Source of the DNA: Pyrenula massariospora
Lineage: Eukaryota > Ascomycota > Eurotiomycetes > Pyrenulales > Pyrenulaceae
Reading direction: 5' to 3'
Assembly (NCBI GenBank): GCA_021030905.1
Contig: JAGFMI010000024.1
Coordinates: 310,001 to 374,000 of the forward strand
Length of the DNA stretch: 64,000 nt
The notes beneath the pieces were generated by a model. The model searched no databases, was not told the DNA's origin, and saw nothing but the letters and a program-made list of their open reading frames with translations. Positions 1 to 10,252 of the stretch are shown in pieces. Positions within the stretch are counted from its first letter, which is position 1. Every line of letters begins with the position of its first letter. A program made the position numbers and the translations under genes.

Positions 1-613
1 TCCTGAGATGATAACACACTGGTTGTCTTTATAAGCCTTCATATTGTAGTAGGAACCCTCTGCCACCGCGAAGACGTGCGGAGGGACTTCGAGCCGGTTC
101 CGATCACGATACGAGTTGAGGACAGCGTCTGTATATATGCCCACTTCGAAATGTGAGTGTACGTATCAAAAGAGCTAGGGAACTACTCACAGTCCCTGAA
201 AGGGTTGACCGAGACCAGCACATGGCCAATGTAGGTCTAACATGGTCATCAGCGCAGTGGGATATGTATGACTGGGAAGCATACATAAATCTCGCCATGT
301 TCGAATCTTTTTTTCAAGTTCTCGTTGATGGACTCATTTGAGACCTTACTTAGTAGTGTAAGATCAGAAACTCCAACTTCCTTCTTCTTTGTGATTTCAA
401 AGGTCGCTTTCTTAATCTGGGGCTGTCCAGACTGGCCATCAGCAGGACCCTTCCCTCGACCACCAAGAATGCCGCGCGCTCCCTTGTTCTCTCGTCTTTT
501 TGTCTGGCCCTGGAAGTCTTGGTTAGCATAGGACTATATATATGTACGCAAATGTTGTAACTGCGCAACCCGATCTACTTACCATGCTGCCTTGGTCGGA
601 CTGGCCCGCTCAT
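1..613 (-). CDS. myoA: Type I myosin heavy chain, 5' end (partial at left edge)
   Basis: N-terminal part of a class I myosin motor, an actin-based ATPase at endocytic patches and the hyphal tip in fungi. The start codon is at 613-611. Exons by splice signals and frame: 613 to about 580, a second from about 527 to 285, then 236-191 and 143-1. Introns 237-284 and 144-190 join cleanly. Visible in order: a Lys/Gly/Arg-rich leader; the pre-motor stretch [38 protein letters not shown]; then [20 protein letters not shown], ending at CVIISG just before the P-loop, which lies outside the window. These strings are close to fungal MyoA/Myo1/5. Only about 130 codons are present. Splicing between the first two exons is the least certain junction. 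Class is certain; paralogue is inferred. Confidence 0.95.
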
Positions 614-1137
614 GCGAGCACAAGTAACTTTTGAACAAGAGGGAAGCAGATGATCAAACGGAGCAGGAGGAAATTAGGAGAGGGTAAGAAACGACTCAAG
701 ACGCTCGATTAATCAGACGGTAAGAGATTGTCGAGGCCTGGTTTTCACAATTCAAATCAAATGCTAGTGGAGCCATTGGGCAGGCCTGTAACCTCGAATG
801 TCATGCTTTGCGGGAAGCCTGGGAGGAACGCGTGGCGGAGCGCGTGGCGTTGCCGCCGTCTATGTAGCCGTGCTGTGGCGCAGCCTTGCCGGCTCCTTCA
901 ATTCGATGATTCCATAACCATGATATCTTACCAAATAATATACATTTGCGCTACGACACTGAATTTGTCACTTTTCGTATAGTCCCTTTGGCGACACGGA
1001 TATCTTTGCGACCATTGAGGGACTTCGTATAGCGAATAGGGGTTAAAAATAGGCGGGATAGTCCTGCACAGAACCAGAGACTATACATCCGAAGATGATG
1101 GAGCATTTCTCATACAATGACTATGGCAGAAGTGGCC
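614..1137. other. Intergenic, myosin upstream / SPC2 downstream
   Basis: No supported gene. It should hold the myosin promoter at its left and the SPC2 3' UTR at its right. Short open frames here show no recognisable protein. Confidence 0.5.
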
Positions 1138-1926
1138 TCATGCCTTTCTTTTCGCTTTCCTCCCTGGCCGTTTTGGTGTATCCGCCCCTGAAGCTTCCGA
1201 TGCCTCGGTCAGGGCACCGCTCATCACAATGCTATTCCCATCGATCTCAGCAGGCTTCTCGCTTTGCCGGTTTTTGCTCATTGGATCTGCCCTCCCTACC
1301 ATATCAATACTGTTCGCTAACCATTGGTGCAATTGCGCCTTTTGCAGAAAACCATCGCTCGAAAACCACTTGTGAAATGGTGCCTGAATTTCTTCATTCA
1401 CCCACTTCTGGCCGGACGGAGCTTCATAGAGAACTTTCAGCTTGTAAACAGGCTTGTGCTTTTGGACCGATGACGAGAGAGTGAACTGCTGCTGTCAGTC
1501 ATGTCTCCTCAACCTCCTCTGGCGCAGGTACCTTCTGCCCTCCCTCTCTGTAACCGACAAACACTTTACCCGACTCTACCAGCCAGATCCAATAGGTGAG
1601 GAAGCCATTGAGAATGAAATATACAACGCATGCGACAAGAGTCCAGTCCTTGGTCTTTTCCCAACCCAGCTTCCAGTCAGCGTAGAATGTAATAGCTCCG
1701 ATTAAGACTGCGGTGTAGCCAACCCCGAGCCGAATGTTGGTAAGTCTATGACTCTGCTTCAATGTGTAGGGTTTTGAAAGTTTGGTCAAGTAAGGCGCCA
1801 AGGCATCGTCCGTTGTGTTTTTGAGGTCTGGTTAAGAAGTCAGCGGGTGCCTTGGTTAGAACAGATTGGGGCTCTCGGACCATTCAATGAGTACAGAGGA
1901 ACCTTTTGTTGATCTGAAGAAGCCAT
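1138..1926 (-). CDS. SPC2: Signal peptidase complex subunit 2 (SPC25 family)
   Basis: Non-catalytic subunit of the ER signal peptidase complex, which cleaves signal peptides and contacts the translocon. Three exons: 1926-1881, 1827-1532, 1485-1138 (introns 53 and 46 bp), giving 229 aa. The joined protein shows NDLKNTTDDALAPYL, then TFYADWKLGWEKTKDWT between two hydrophobic membrane segments, then TYWIWLVESGKVFVGYREG. The last exon reads SGQKWVNEEIQAPFHKWFSS followed by a basic tail ending KRPGRKAKRKA on the cytosolic side. All match the SPC25 family, and length is normal for fungi. The second intron lies exactly where an unspliced reading would stop early (frame end near 1499), so the last exon is easy to miss. 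It is divergent from EMC3 with 355 bp between starts. Confidence 0.93.
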
Positions 1927-2281
1927 GGATAACGTTTCAAGTTTTGAGAAGGAGAGTGGAGAGGCAAGAATTTGCCTTAGCAGTAGCACAGAAAGATTGA
2001 GAGCTCTTAAGCAGAGGACAACAGAGCAGAAGTGATGGCTTTAGCTGGGGAAGGTTTGCCGGCCGGCCAGAGCAACCATGAACCGCGACCGCGCAGTTCT
2101 AGAAACCTGCGCCGACTTTTGCAGAGCTCAACGACAGCCTTTTCTCGCTTCAATCATTTCATAAGCCGGACAAGGAATCTATCCAGAATGATCGAGAAGG
2201 TATAATCTCGGCACGGAGCAGCTCGAAGCACGCCAAAATCTAAGCATTCTTGGCTTAAAGTTTCAAAGATACACCGAGAAG
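1927..2281. promoter_or_regulatory. Divergent promoter between SPC2 and EMC3
   Basis: 355 bp separate the two start codons, so both promoters and 5' UTRs must share this interval. No clear TATA box or named operator was recognised. Confidence 0.55.
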
Positions 2282-3291
2282 ATGGCAGTCCAGGGGACGG
2301 AGCAGACAATCTATAGAGATCCAGCTCTTTTGTAAGTCAACCTTTCGACTATCAGTATGTCGGAGGCTAACCCGTTCTGCAGCTACTGGATTCTTTTCCC
2401 CATTACGATTGTAATGGTATGATCTCTTCCCCGACCGCAATCATTTAAGCTGAAAGAGATCCTAGATCCTAACCGGCGTTCTTCGCCACTATGCAACCAT
2501 TCTCATGAATAGCCCGCCCAAGCCCGCTCGCACGCTCGCCGAGTCCCGCGAACGTCTCTCTCTAATGCGAGGTGTAAATCTTCGCAACAATGCTTCTGCT
2601 GCCCTCTCCCCGTCAAGTTTCGAAACCCGCAAATCCTATCTCGTCTCCGGGTACAAAAGCGGTGTATTTCTCAAGGATGGCCCCGGGAACCGAGGTAAAG
2701 GGGCGCCAAATCCCATGTCCGATCCTGCTGCCATGGAGGGCATGATGGGCGCCATGAAGGGCAACATGATGATGATGATTCCACAAACACTTATTATGAG
2801 CTGGATCAATGCATTTTTTGCTGGATATGTGATTCGTATGAGTCTGCAGCCTAACGTAATCGATCTTCTTGTTGACGAGATCTGGCAGTGAAACTTCCCT
2901 TTCCTCTGACCATACGTTTCAAATCGATGATGCAGTCTGGTGTCATGACACGAGACCTGGACGTGCGATGGGTCTCAAGTCTTTCGTGGTATTTTTTGAA
3001 TCTTTTCGGGCTCCAGTCAGTCTTTATATTTGTGCTTGGTAGTGACAATGGTGTGTCACCTATTTTCTTAGCCTTGTCTGTCAGATTATCTGGCTAACAG
3101 AATTACCAGCTGCAAATCAAATGTCTCAGCAAATGGCCCAAATGAACCCATCAGCAAATGCTAACCCCTTTGGGCCTGGCCAGGACCCAGATAAGCTTTT
3201 CGCCGCCGAGGCCGAAAATCTCGAGGTCGCGGAGCATTACTGCATATTAGACGGGATCGAGGAAAGATTGCTGCAGAATCCTAATTTTTAA
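2282..3291 (+). CDS. EMC3: ER membrane protein complex subunit 3
   Basis: Core subunit of the EMC, the Oxa1/YidC-like insertase that places tail-anchored and multi-span proteins in the ER membrane. Five exons: 2282-2331, 2383-2416, 2466-2835, 2889-3050, 3110-3291, 265 aa after splicing, the usual length. The protein begins MAVQGTEQTIYRDPALFYW and continues into a hydrophobic segment and TGVLRHYATILMNSPPK. Next come the Met-rich segment MMGAMKGNMMMMIPQTLIM, ISMINAFF-like SWINAFFAGYVI, PFPLTIRFKSMMQSGV and VRWVSSLSWYFLNLFGLQSV. All are signature regions of the DUF106/EMC3 family. The C-terminus is MSQQMAQMNPSANANPFGPG followed by an acidic tail. Introns are 49-59 bp with clean GT-AG ends. Confidence 0.96.
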
Positions 3292-4291
3292 ACGCACTCA
3301 GCTAGATATACGGCAACTAGATCAAGACCATTGCATTTTCCTTTACGTGATTTTCTCCATAAGGCGTGTGGTGCTCCTGCATTAGGTGTTACGCCTTGGT
3401 GTTCGACCAACTTGATGATTAAATCCCCATCGAGATGCCCTTCGCAACTACTTCTACAGCGAAAGGCGGAGCAGATCTCAGGCTATCGCTCAGGTTCTGG
3501 AGCTCATTCCCCAAATGAATGAGGAGTTTCACCCACAGGAAATCCCTGTCTTTCGGCCCATCTTAGTCTCACATGTCAAATTCAGCATCGATTAGAAATG
3601 AGGCTCGCGACTCAAGACCTCATTTGATAGTCCAATCGTGGTAGCCTACTGTGGCTTGATACACATACTGCTAGCGGGCCTTATCTGCATTACTTACATG
3701 GAGCGTACTTTCATCAAGCGGCTTGGCAAAGGTCGGCACACGACTTGAGCTTTATTTCGTCAGCTTCATCTGCAAAGTATGGATTGGGAACTCTGGCAAC
3801 AACTACCATTTACTTATTGGCGGCTATTCTTCGCCTTGCCTATATTAGTATCTCATATTTTACAGTTTCCTTGTCTTATCTTATTATCAATCTTCTTGTA
3901 TTGCTGCAGTCTGAGGTTGTCCTTTGGCGTCACTGCTCATACAGTCAAACCCCGCGTCAGCAATCCTTGGAAGTTGGGTTACAGCAACTGTCGGAGCTCT
4001 TGTATCTCTATTTCTATACCGAATTGACTCGAGAGCCTAAGAGATTGTTGCGAGTGCCGCCATATATTGGAGGTCGAAACATGCCGCTGTGATAAAGTGC
4101 GGCAAAGAAAGATCTGAAATTCAAGCTATTTTCCACTTTAACGTTGTGATACAAGACTGTAAAACTGAGAAAGTCGCAAAGTCATAGTCGTGTAAGCGGC
4201 CATTATCTAATATTGCCCTCTCCGCCGATAACACACGAATAACCCTCGTTCCGTCATGCCTCTCCCATCCCCGGCATATTAATCCACCCTC
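3292..4291. other. Intergenic, possible decayed coding fragment near 3420-3595
   Basis: Both flanking genes end here. On the + strand, about 3430-3595 reads as HRDALRNYFYSERRSRSQAI and continues to a stop (PQMNEEFHPQEIPVFRPIL), which looks protein-like but has no start and no family I recognise. The rest, including the hydrophobic frame at 3745-4092, gives no support for a gene. Confidence 0.35.
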
Positions 4292-4810
4292 CTAAAATAC
4301 CCCCCAAACCCCCACAATCACCCCAGCTCCCACCGCCCAACCAAACCCCGCCCTCACCCCTACTCCCCCCTTACTCGGCGCCGGCCCAGGCGCATGCGTA
4401 ATCGACCCGCTCGCCGGCGGCAGGCTCGACGTATCGACCACAATCGACGAGAAGTCGAGCGACTTGGTCGAGCTGCTATTGTTCTGCGTCTGGAAGGCGG
4501 GGATCCTGGTGGTGATGGTGGTGTTTTGGAGGGGCTCGGTGAGGGGGATCGAGGAGAGGGTTTCGACGGGGTTGGGGATGGCGGTTGGGAGGGGGGAGCA
4601 GTGGGTTTGGCCGAGGGGACAGGAGGAGGGTCGATGGGAGAGGGTTTGGCTTGGTGAGGTGGAGGTGGTTGTGGAGGTGGAGGCAGAGGCTGGAAGGGGA
4701 GTTTGTTAGATCCATGGATGGAGTGTGGGTTTGGTAGGGCGGTTTTTTGGGGAGGTACCTTCGGTTATGATGGCGAGGAGGCCGATGACGGTGAGAAGGA
4801 GTTGGATCAT
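4292..4810 (-). CDS. Small secreted, Ser/Thr-rich, possibly GPI-anchored protein
   Basis: Two exons, 4810-4759 and 4689-4292, intron 69 bp, 149 aa. Family not recognised. The start gives a signal-peptide-like MIQLLLTVIGLLAIITEA. A Ser/Thr-rich body follows (ASASTSTTTSTSPSQTLSHR), then one close cysteine pair in SCPLGQTHCSP, then TKSLDFSSIVVDTSS. The C-terminus has a small-residue stretch and a hydrophobic end, GFGWAVGAGVIVGVWGVF, as in GPI-anchor signals. In the unspliced other frame the same strand gives a His/Pro-rich open reading that is an artefact of the biased composition. The coding strand is C-rich in the middle and G-rich at the end. Surface location is inferred from the two hydrophobic ends; no function can be named. 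Confidence 0.72.
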
Positions 4811-5516
4811 GGTGATAGATTGGTAGTTGGGTCTTGACTGCTAGAAGGGGTTGGGCTAGAAGAGGACAGCAACAATACCTCAAGGAAGTCGACACATAAA
4901 TGAGACTGAGAGGCATGATCGACCATCTTGGCCAATTTCAGGCAGTTCATACCGTTACGGCCGGTTGCATCAAACCGGGTAGCTAGCCGTTTTGTACTCC
5001 TCAAGACAGGCTTTGCATCTGAGTGCTAGAAAGTCCCTGCTTACACAGAATTCCGGATCGAGACCACCGTTCCTGGCTTGGCACATTTGGTTGAACGTAC
5101 AGCTATCCGATGCCAACGAACACGTTGTGTAACGCGGCACAAGCGATTCTCACCTGTTGACAAGATGCACGGCGGCCATTACGTCCAAAATGGCGAGCTG
5201 ACTATGGCTGGTTGATGGAGCGTAGGGTCCGACTGATTTTCGGTTAGCAGGTTCGCAGGATAGACGCATGGCAAGCCGGCAATTTGGAAAAGGAGAACAG
5301 GACAGATGGGAAGGATGACAAATGAGAAGGAGGTTTTGATCGATCGTGCAGGGTAAATCAGCAATTTTAGCATCGCACAAATGGCAAGTATTGTGTCATT
5401 CCATTTTTATCTCGTGAAGCCTTCTCCCTTGTGCACCTAGCTTGTTGAAGCGAAAGAGGCTTGCGGGACCTTGCAGACATTGTTTGAGCTAATTAGACGA
5501 ACGTGGAAACAAATAA
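4811..5516. other. Intergenic, no gene seen
   Basis: Upstream of the small secreted protein and downstream of the GH76 gene. Short open frames on the minus strand show no family. Nothing else was recognised. Confidence 0.5.
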
Positions 5517-6791
5517 TTATTTTTTGCTTGTACAAAGGATTTGATGATCGAGGAGTCTTGTACGTAGTTGACTCGCTACCAAATAAAGCAAAATTAAAGT
5601 AGATTTGAACAGAAGCTTAGGCTTGGGAGGAACGAAAAAGCACCTACCCCACCAGGGCCCATATTGATGAATATCATTCACATTCTTTTGGCGAAGTGAA
5701 ACGAATATTTTGTTCACGTAATCTCGGATCAAATCTGCTGTTTCTCTGACAAAATTGGAGGTCTCGCGAATCTGGCTGGTGTACTCAAAAAGTCTCGCCA
5801 GATGTCGTACTAGGATGCTCTTGAAGCCGACAGCATCGTCGTTCTGGAAAGGATCATGATTGTCAGGCCCGTAAGCATTGAGTTCGGCTAAGACTCCATT
5901 GGTGTTCCAATGCATGTATTCCATACATTTTCGTGCGAGACGACACGCTAGTTCTAGATATTTATTTTGCATGGGGAGGTTCTCATGACGGTTTTTCGTA
6001 ACGGCAACGCAGGCACCAATGGCCTGACCCGTGTTGTAGGTGAAAATCCAATCGACAAGCTCATGATCATAGACCTTGATTGTATCCATGACAATTCCGT
6101 CCGAGAGCCGACACCGCTCGATCCAGTCCAGCGATCGAATAGCTTCGTCTATGTAAGAATCATAAATAGTTGATGGTGGGTTCAGGCCTTCCCTAAGGCG
6201 AGCCTGAAACGTCTTCCAGATGCCTTGACGACCTGAGACTGATGACTGCAACTCAAGACTGGATGTGCTGGCCTCTGGGTCGTTGAAAGTAGCCAACTCG
6301 CCACATAATTCTGCGTACAGACCCGTCGTGATGCTGTTCAAGCATTGTTCATCGCGCTTCGTTGTCCAAAACACACCTCCCTCCATATCCTTTCCGTGGA
6401 CTGCGCATTGTCCTTTTCGTACGACACTCTGGGCAACATGACGTTGAATACGACGTGCTCTGATCAAATGTGTCTCGTTTCCGTACGCTTTGTAGGCAGT
6501 GATAGAGCACATGGCCCACCACATGGTGTCATCATTGAACTCATTGATGAACTTTGGTTGTGTTGACTCTATTCCTGCCAAAGCGTCTTCCACGACATTT
6601 TTGTAATGCTGAGAGCCCGACCAGAGATCGTGAAGAGCTATCGCAGTATACCCATTCGCAATTTGCCAATAGCCTATTCCGCCAATGTGTCCGGTCTGCT
6701 GCTTAGACAAAAGATACATATCGATTGCCCCGCGGGTTAGGCCATGAATGTCAGCACTAGAGTCGTAGCCAGCTAGAGCTAACGAAGTCAT
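5517..6791 (-). CDS. GH76-like six-hairpin glycosidase without signal peptide
   Basis: Family GH76 holds endo-alpha-1,6-mannanases and related alpha/alpha-barrel enzymes. Seen here: GGIGYWQIANGYTAIALHDL near the N-terminus, the double-aspartate motif NEFNDDTMWWAM at about residues 83-94 (the catalytic Asp pair of GH76 sits in such a motif), GGVFWTTKRDEQCLNSITTG, and DWIFTYNTGQAIGACVAV. There is no signal peptide at the start (MTSLALAGYDSS), unlike the secreted Dcw1/Dfg5 branch, so an intracellular or non-classically located enzyme is inferred. It reads as one 424-aa frame. A 72-bp GT-AG segment at 5576-5647 is a multiple of three and could be an in-frame intron near the C-terminus, giving about 400 aa. 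It is divergent from the phosphate transporter. Confidence 0.82.
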   Translation of the reverse strand: MTSLALAGYDSSADIHGLTRGAIDMYLLSKQQTGHIGGIGYWQIANGYTAIALHDLWSGSQHYKNVVEDALAGIESTQPKFINEFNDDTMWWAMCSITAYKAYGNETHLIRARRIQRHVAQSVVRKGQCAVHGKDMEGGVFWTTKRDEQCLNSITTGLYAELCGELATFNDPEASTSSLELQSSVSGRQGIWKTFQARLREGLNPPSTIYDSYIDEAIRSLDWIERCRLSDGIVMDTIKVYDHELVDWIFTYNTGQAIGACVAVTKNRHENLPMQNKYLELACRLARKCMEYMHWNTNGVLAELNAYGPDNHDPFQNDDAVGFKSILVRHLARLFEYTSQIRETSNFVRETADLIRDYVNKIFVSLRQKNVNDIHQYGPWWGRCFFVPPKPKLLFKSTLILLYLVASQLRTRLLDHQILCTSKK

Positions 6792-6920
6792 TGCTGCTCG
6801 GATGGCGGATACTTGGCTAGGGGGTTGAGAAAAACCAGTACTGGGCCGTAATTAGAGATGGTAGAACCTTAGTGGTGTGGCGGCAGCTCAAGCTCTCACG
6901 GCTCTAATCTCACGGTAGAC

Positions 6921-6926
6921 CACGTG
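6921..6926. promoter_or_regulatory. CACGTG E-box
   Basis: Palindromic CACGTG, the core of Pho4/NUC-1 type bHLH sites, 130 bp upstream of the GH76 start and about 1.17 kb upstream of the transporter start. A phosphate-regulatory role is inferred from the neighbouring transporter. Confidence 0.4.
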
Positions 6927-7105
6927 ACGGTCATATTGCGGAATGTTTTGCAAGGCTGCAAAATTCCATTTGCCTTGCAGTCACCCTATCACAACCTCGC
7001 TTATCTAGGTAGGTAAGCAGAAATATTTTTTGTGCAGGCTCGTGTCTGCGCTCGTCAGTTAGCTGTGAAGAGCTTTATATCGAGATGTTTCGGGCCCTGG
7101 CAAGC

Positions 7106-7111
7106 CACGTG
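7106..7111. promoter_or_regulatory. CACGTG E-box
   Basis: Second CACGTG in the same divergent promoter, 180 bp from the first. Same inference and same limits. Confidence 0.4.
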
Positions 7112-8090
7112 ATGCTAAGCTTTCTTGGCTGGAAACCTGAGAAAAGAAAGGGAAAGCGCTCCCGGGGGACCCGTACCAAAAAAAAAAGCTTGACAACGTG
7201 CTGCTTTTCCTTGTTCTGATTGGTGCTTTTGCCATCCTCTTCAACTTCATCTTTAACCCCGGCGGACTTCATGCGAGTCGTGATTGATGAGAACGTGCCC
7301 TGCTGACGACCTCAAGTGGATAGACTGACCAGGATCGACCATGATGGCCTTCGTCGATCGTCCACCCCAGAAAATTGCAACTGTTGCAAAAAGCCCCGGT
7401 CTGGGACGCTCCTCGAGTCCTGCTTCATCCGGCTTCCACGTCGTTCCTACTCGCCAGTGCAGCCCAGCAGTGCTGCGGATATCTTATCGGCAGTCAATCC
7501 TGAGATCCACTTCTTGTTCCCACTCAACCGCCTCATGATAAAACGCATATTGAAGTCCATGTAGCCACTTACGCTGGCATTTAAAACTTCAGTCTTCACA
7601 CCACCCTGCTCAGTCCATACGACAACGGCGATTTTCCCACCTCCCTCTGACCGCCGTCGTCATTGGCAGGGATTACTCGCGGCTTTCGGCAATATACACC
7701 TGATATTGCTTGTTGGAAGTCAAGCTTCTGTCAATCAGCTTTCGTCGCGCCGCCCATGCTTGTCTGTCCGCCCGTCTAGGCGTGGCGTCCAAGTCTCAGC
7801 CGCCGAATCGGATTGAGCGACCTTTGCTCGTGCGAGCAGTATCCCGCCCCCATCTCATCAGGATCGCCCAGAGTTGCTTCTTTCATCCCCACAATCGCTA
7901 GCTGCTTGACGCTGTCCCCTGCCTAGTCTACCCGTGCGGCGAGCGTCTGTCGGGTCAGACGGTCTCGCATCGAGGCCTGATATAAGAATCTCTACCCTTG
8001 CTAAAGTTTCTTGGATTTCTCTTGGGTCCCAGAGCTTTCCCAAGACTTCTGACTCTTGCCAACCAAGAATTTTTCAATTAGTCGCCCATC

Positions 8091-10252
8091 ATGACAGACT
8101 ATGGCCCAAGGGCTCCACATGGCCCCGACATGTCGGGCACTCACCCTCCCTTAGAAGACCCGATTCGAGACATGAGCCAGAATGAGAAGGCCATCTTCGA
8201 CTACCTCCTAAAACCAGACGACAATTACACTCCCGATGGGCGCTACTGGGCAGATTTGGGTATCATGGAGCGCATCCAATTTGTCACGGGGACCGACGCC
8301 AAAGAATCCAAACGGGAGCTGTCAAATTTTTGGCAAATGTTCAAGAATGATCCGCTGTCGCCCATCCCTTGGTACTTCCGCAACATGATCCTCCCAGGTG
8401 CCGGTCTTGGCCTTGAAGGATATGTCTTGTTTTCGATCGGCAACGTCAAACCGCTCTTTCAGGCGGCGTTCCCCTCGTGCTGGAACAAATTCAAGATATG
8501 CTCCGAGACCTGGATTGAAGCCATCGACTACCTTGAAGTTATTGGCATTATTGTTGGGCAGATTCTCGTAGGTGTCCTGGGGGACTGGCTCGGCCGACGC
8601 TGGGGTTTGATTCAAGACGCTACGATCATGTTCATCGGGTTGGTTATGTTAGTCGCCGCCTGGGGCACAACGGAAAACGGCTGGGTTATCTGTTATGTGT
8701 GGTCACTCTTCGTCTACGGAGTTGGTGTTGGCGGCGAATATCCCATGACTGCCACGTCGGGCATGGAAAACGCCGTTGGCTCCGGCAAGCTCTCGACTAA
8801 GGAAGATCGGTTGCACCGCGGTCGCAAAGTCACTAGTGCCTTTTTGATGCAAGGTTGGGGACAATTCTTCAATCAAGTCATCCTTATCCTTCTCCTTCTG
8901 GTTTTCCATCATGGCAGTGGTAACGATCCCTACTCCAAAGTCGCTGCACAATGGACCTACAGAGTGTCCTTTGCGATTCCAGCAGTCGGCACTTTATGGC
9001 TAGTGTATTACCGTACGTACAAAATGAAGGCAGCATCCAAACAGCTGCTAGCTGCAAAGAAGAAGGCAAAGGTTACTGGTGAGTAGCTGCCATTGAAATC
9101 TCTCTGCTGGAAGACTTGTGACTGACCATTTTAGGTTATGATGTGGAATCTCTGAGCTTGACCCTTAAGTACTTCGGACCTCGCCTCCTCGCAACTGCTG
9201 GGGGCTGGTACGCCAACGATATTTTCTTCTACGGCAACAAGCTGTTTCAGTCGGAGTTTATCAAAGTCATCGTCCCTGGGTCTCATTCTATCATGCCTGG
9301 CTGGCTGTACAATTTGATCAACGTCGGAGTTTCCCTGATCGGATACTACCTTGCCAGTTTCTTGATCGATAACAAACTCTACGGCCGGAAATGGATGCAA
9401 ATCGTCGGTTTCATGGTAAGTATTCTAGTCAGACCATCCAACCCTTCGCTCCCAGTCATCTGATCATTGATGAATAGTTGGATTTCATCCTGTTCATCGT
9501 GCCCGCCTTCCACTTCGAATACTATACCAAGCCAGAGCATATCAAAGCCTTCCAGGCCATGTGTACGTTCCCATCCCTCAAAAGTGTCGGCATATCACCC
9601 TCTAACGTGAATTTCAGACTTCCTCTCATCTTTCTTCAACCAGTTCGGCCCCAACAGCGTATCCTTCCTCGTCGCCGCCGAAGTCTTCCCAACACCCATC
9701 CGCGCCACCGCACACGGCTTCTCTGCGGCGGTCGGCAAGCTCGGAGCCCTCACAGCTGCCGTGATGTACAACTACATCACCACGACTCAAAAATTCCACG
9801 TGGTGCCCTGGTTCGGCCTGGCGGGCGCGCTGCTGACTTTCTTCTTCCTCCCAGACACGACGGGCCTGGACCTCAAGGAGCAGGAGCGGCGCTGGCACTT
9901 CATCCGCACGGGCCGCGAGCACGAGTACCACGGCATCGCGATCCACCCAAAGCACCTGAGCTGGTGGGAGCGGTTCCGTGGCGTGGGGAAGAACTACGAT
10001 GCGGAGTTGGACTACAAGCAGAAGATCGAGGAGATGCGCGGGGAGTGGGAGGCGAGTATGGCGGCCAAGGCGGCGGAGCATGAGAAGGGCCACGTCGATG
10101 AGCACGATGCGTATGACACGGAATGGAGTAGCGATGTCAGTACGTATTTCCAGAAGACTGGGAACAGTCCGACTATCAGGGCAAGGGAGAAGGAGGTTGA
10201 TAGCGAGAGTGATGGGAATGGGAGGGAGAAAAATGGGATAGTGGATACGTGA
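8091..10252 (+). CDS. MFS transporter, phosphate:H+ symporter (PHS) family
   Basis: Four exons: 8091-9078, 9135-9415, 9478-9562, 9618-10252; 662 aa. Plasma-membrane permease for inorganic phosphate or, as for yeast Git1, glycerophosphodiesters. Seen: VIGIIVGQILVGVLGDWLGR (the MFS motif between TM2 and TM3), GVGVGGEYPMTATSGMENA (the PHS family signature), GRKVTSAFLMQGWGQFFNQ, GGWYANDIFFYGNKLFQSEF, SFFNQFGPNSVSFLVAAEVF and PTPIRATAHGFSAAVGKLGA. The central loop between TM6 and TM7 is basic and the C-terminal tail of about 130 residues is hydrophilic and acidic. Intron phases all agree. Pho84-type versus Git1-type substrate cannot be decided by eye. Two CACGTG boxes upstream fit regulation by phosphate. 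Confidence 0.92.

Larger units (their letters stand above)
6792..8090. promoter_or_regulatory. Divergent promoter, GH76 gene and phosphate-family transporter
   Basis: 1.3 kb between the two starts. It contains two CACGTG palindromes (6921-6926, 7106-7111) and TAGGTA repeats near 7005-7016. Short frames in 7300-8080 may act as upstream open frames in a long transporter leader; none is conserved as far as I can tell. Confidence 0.55.

Noticed and set aside
4476-4916. 146-codon minus frame, His/Pro-rich
   Set aside because: The spliced frame in the same place gives a signal peptide, Ser/Thr body and GPI-like end; the other is a composition artefact.
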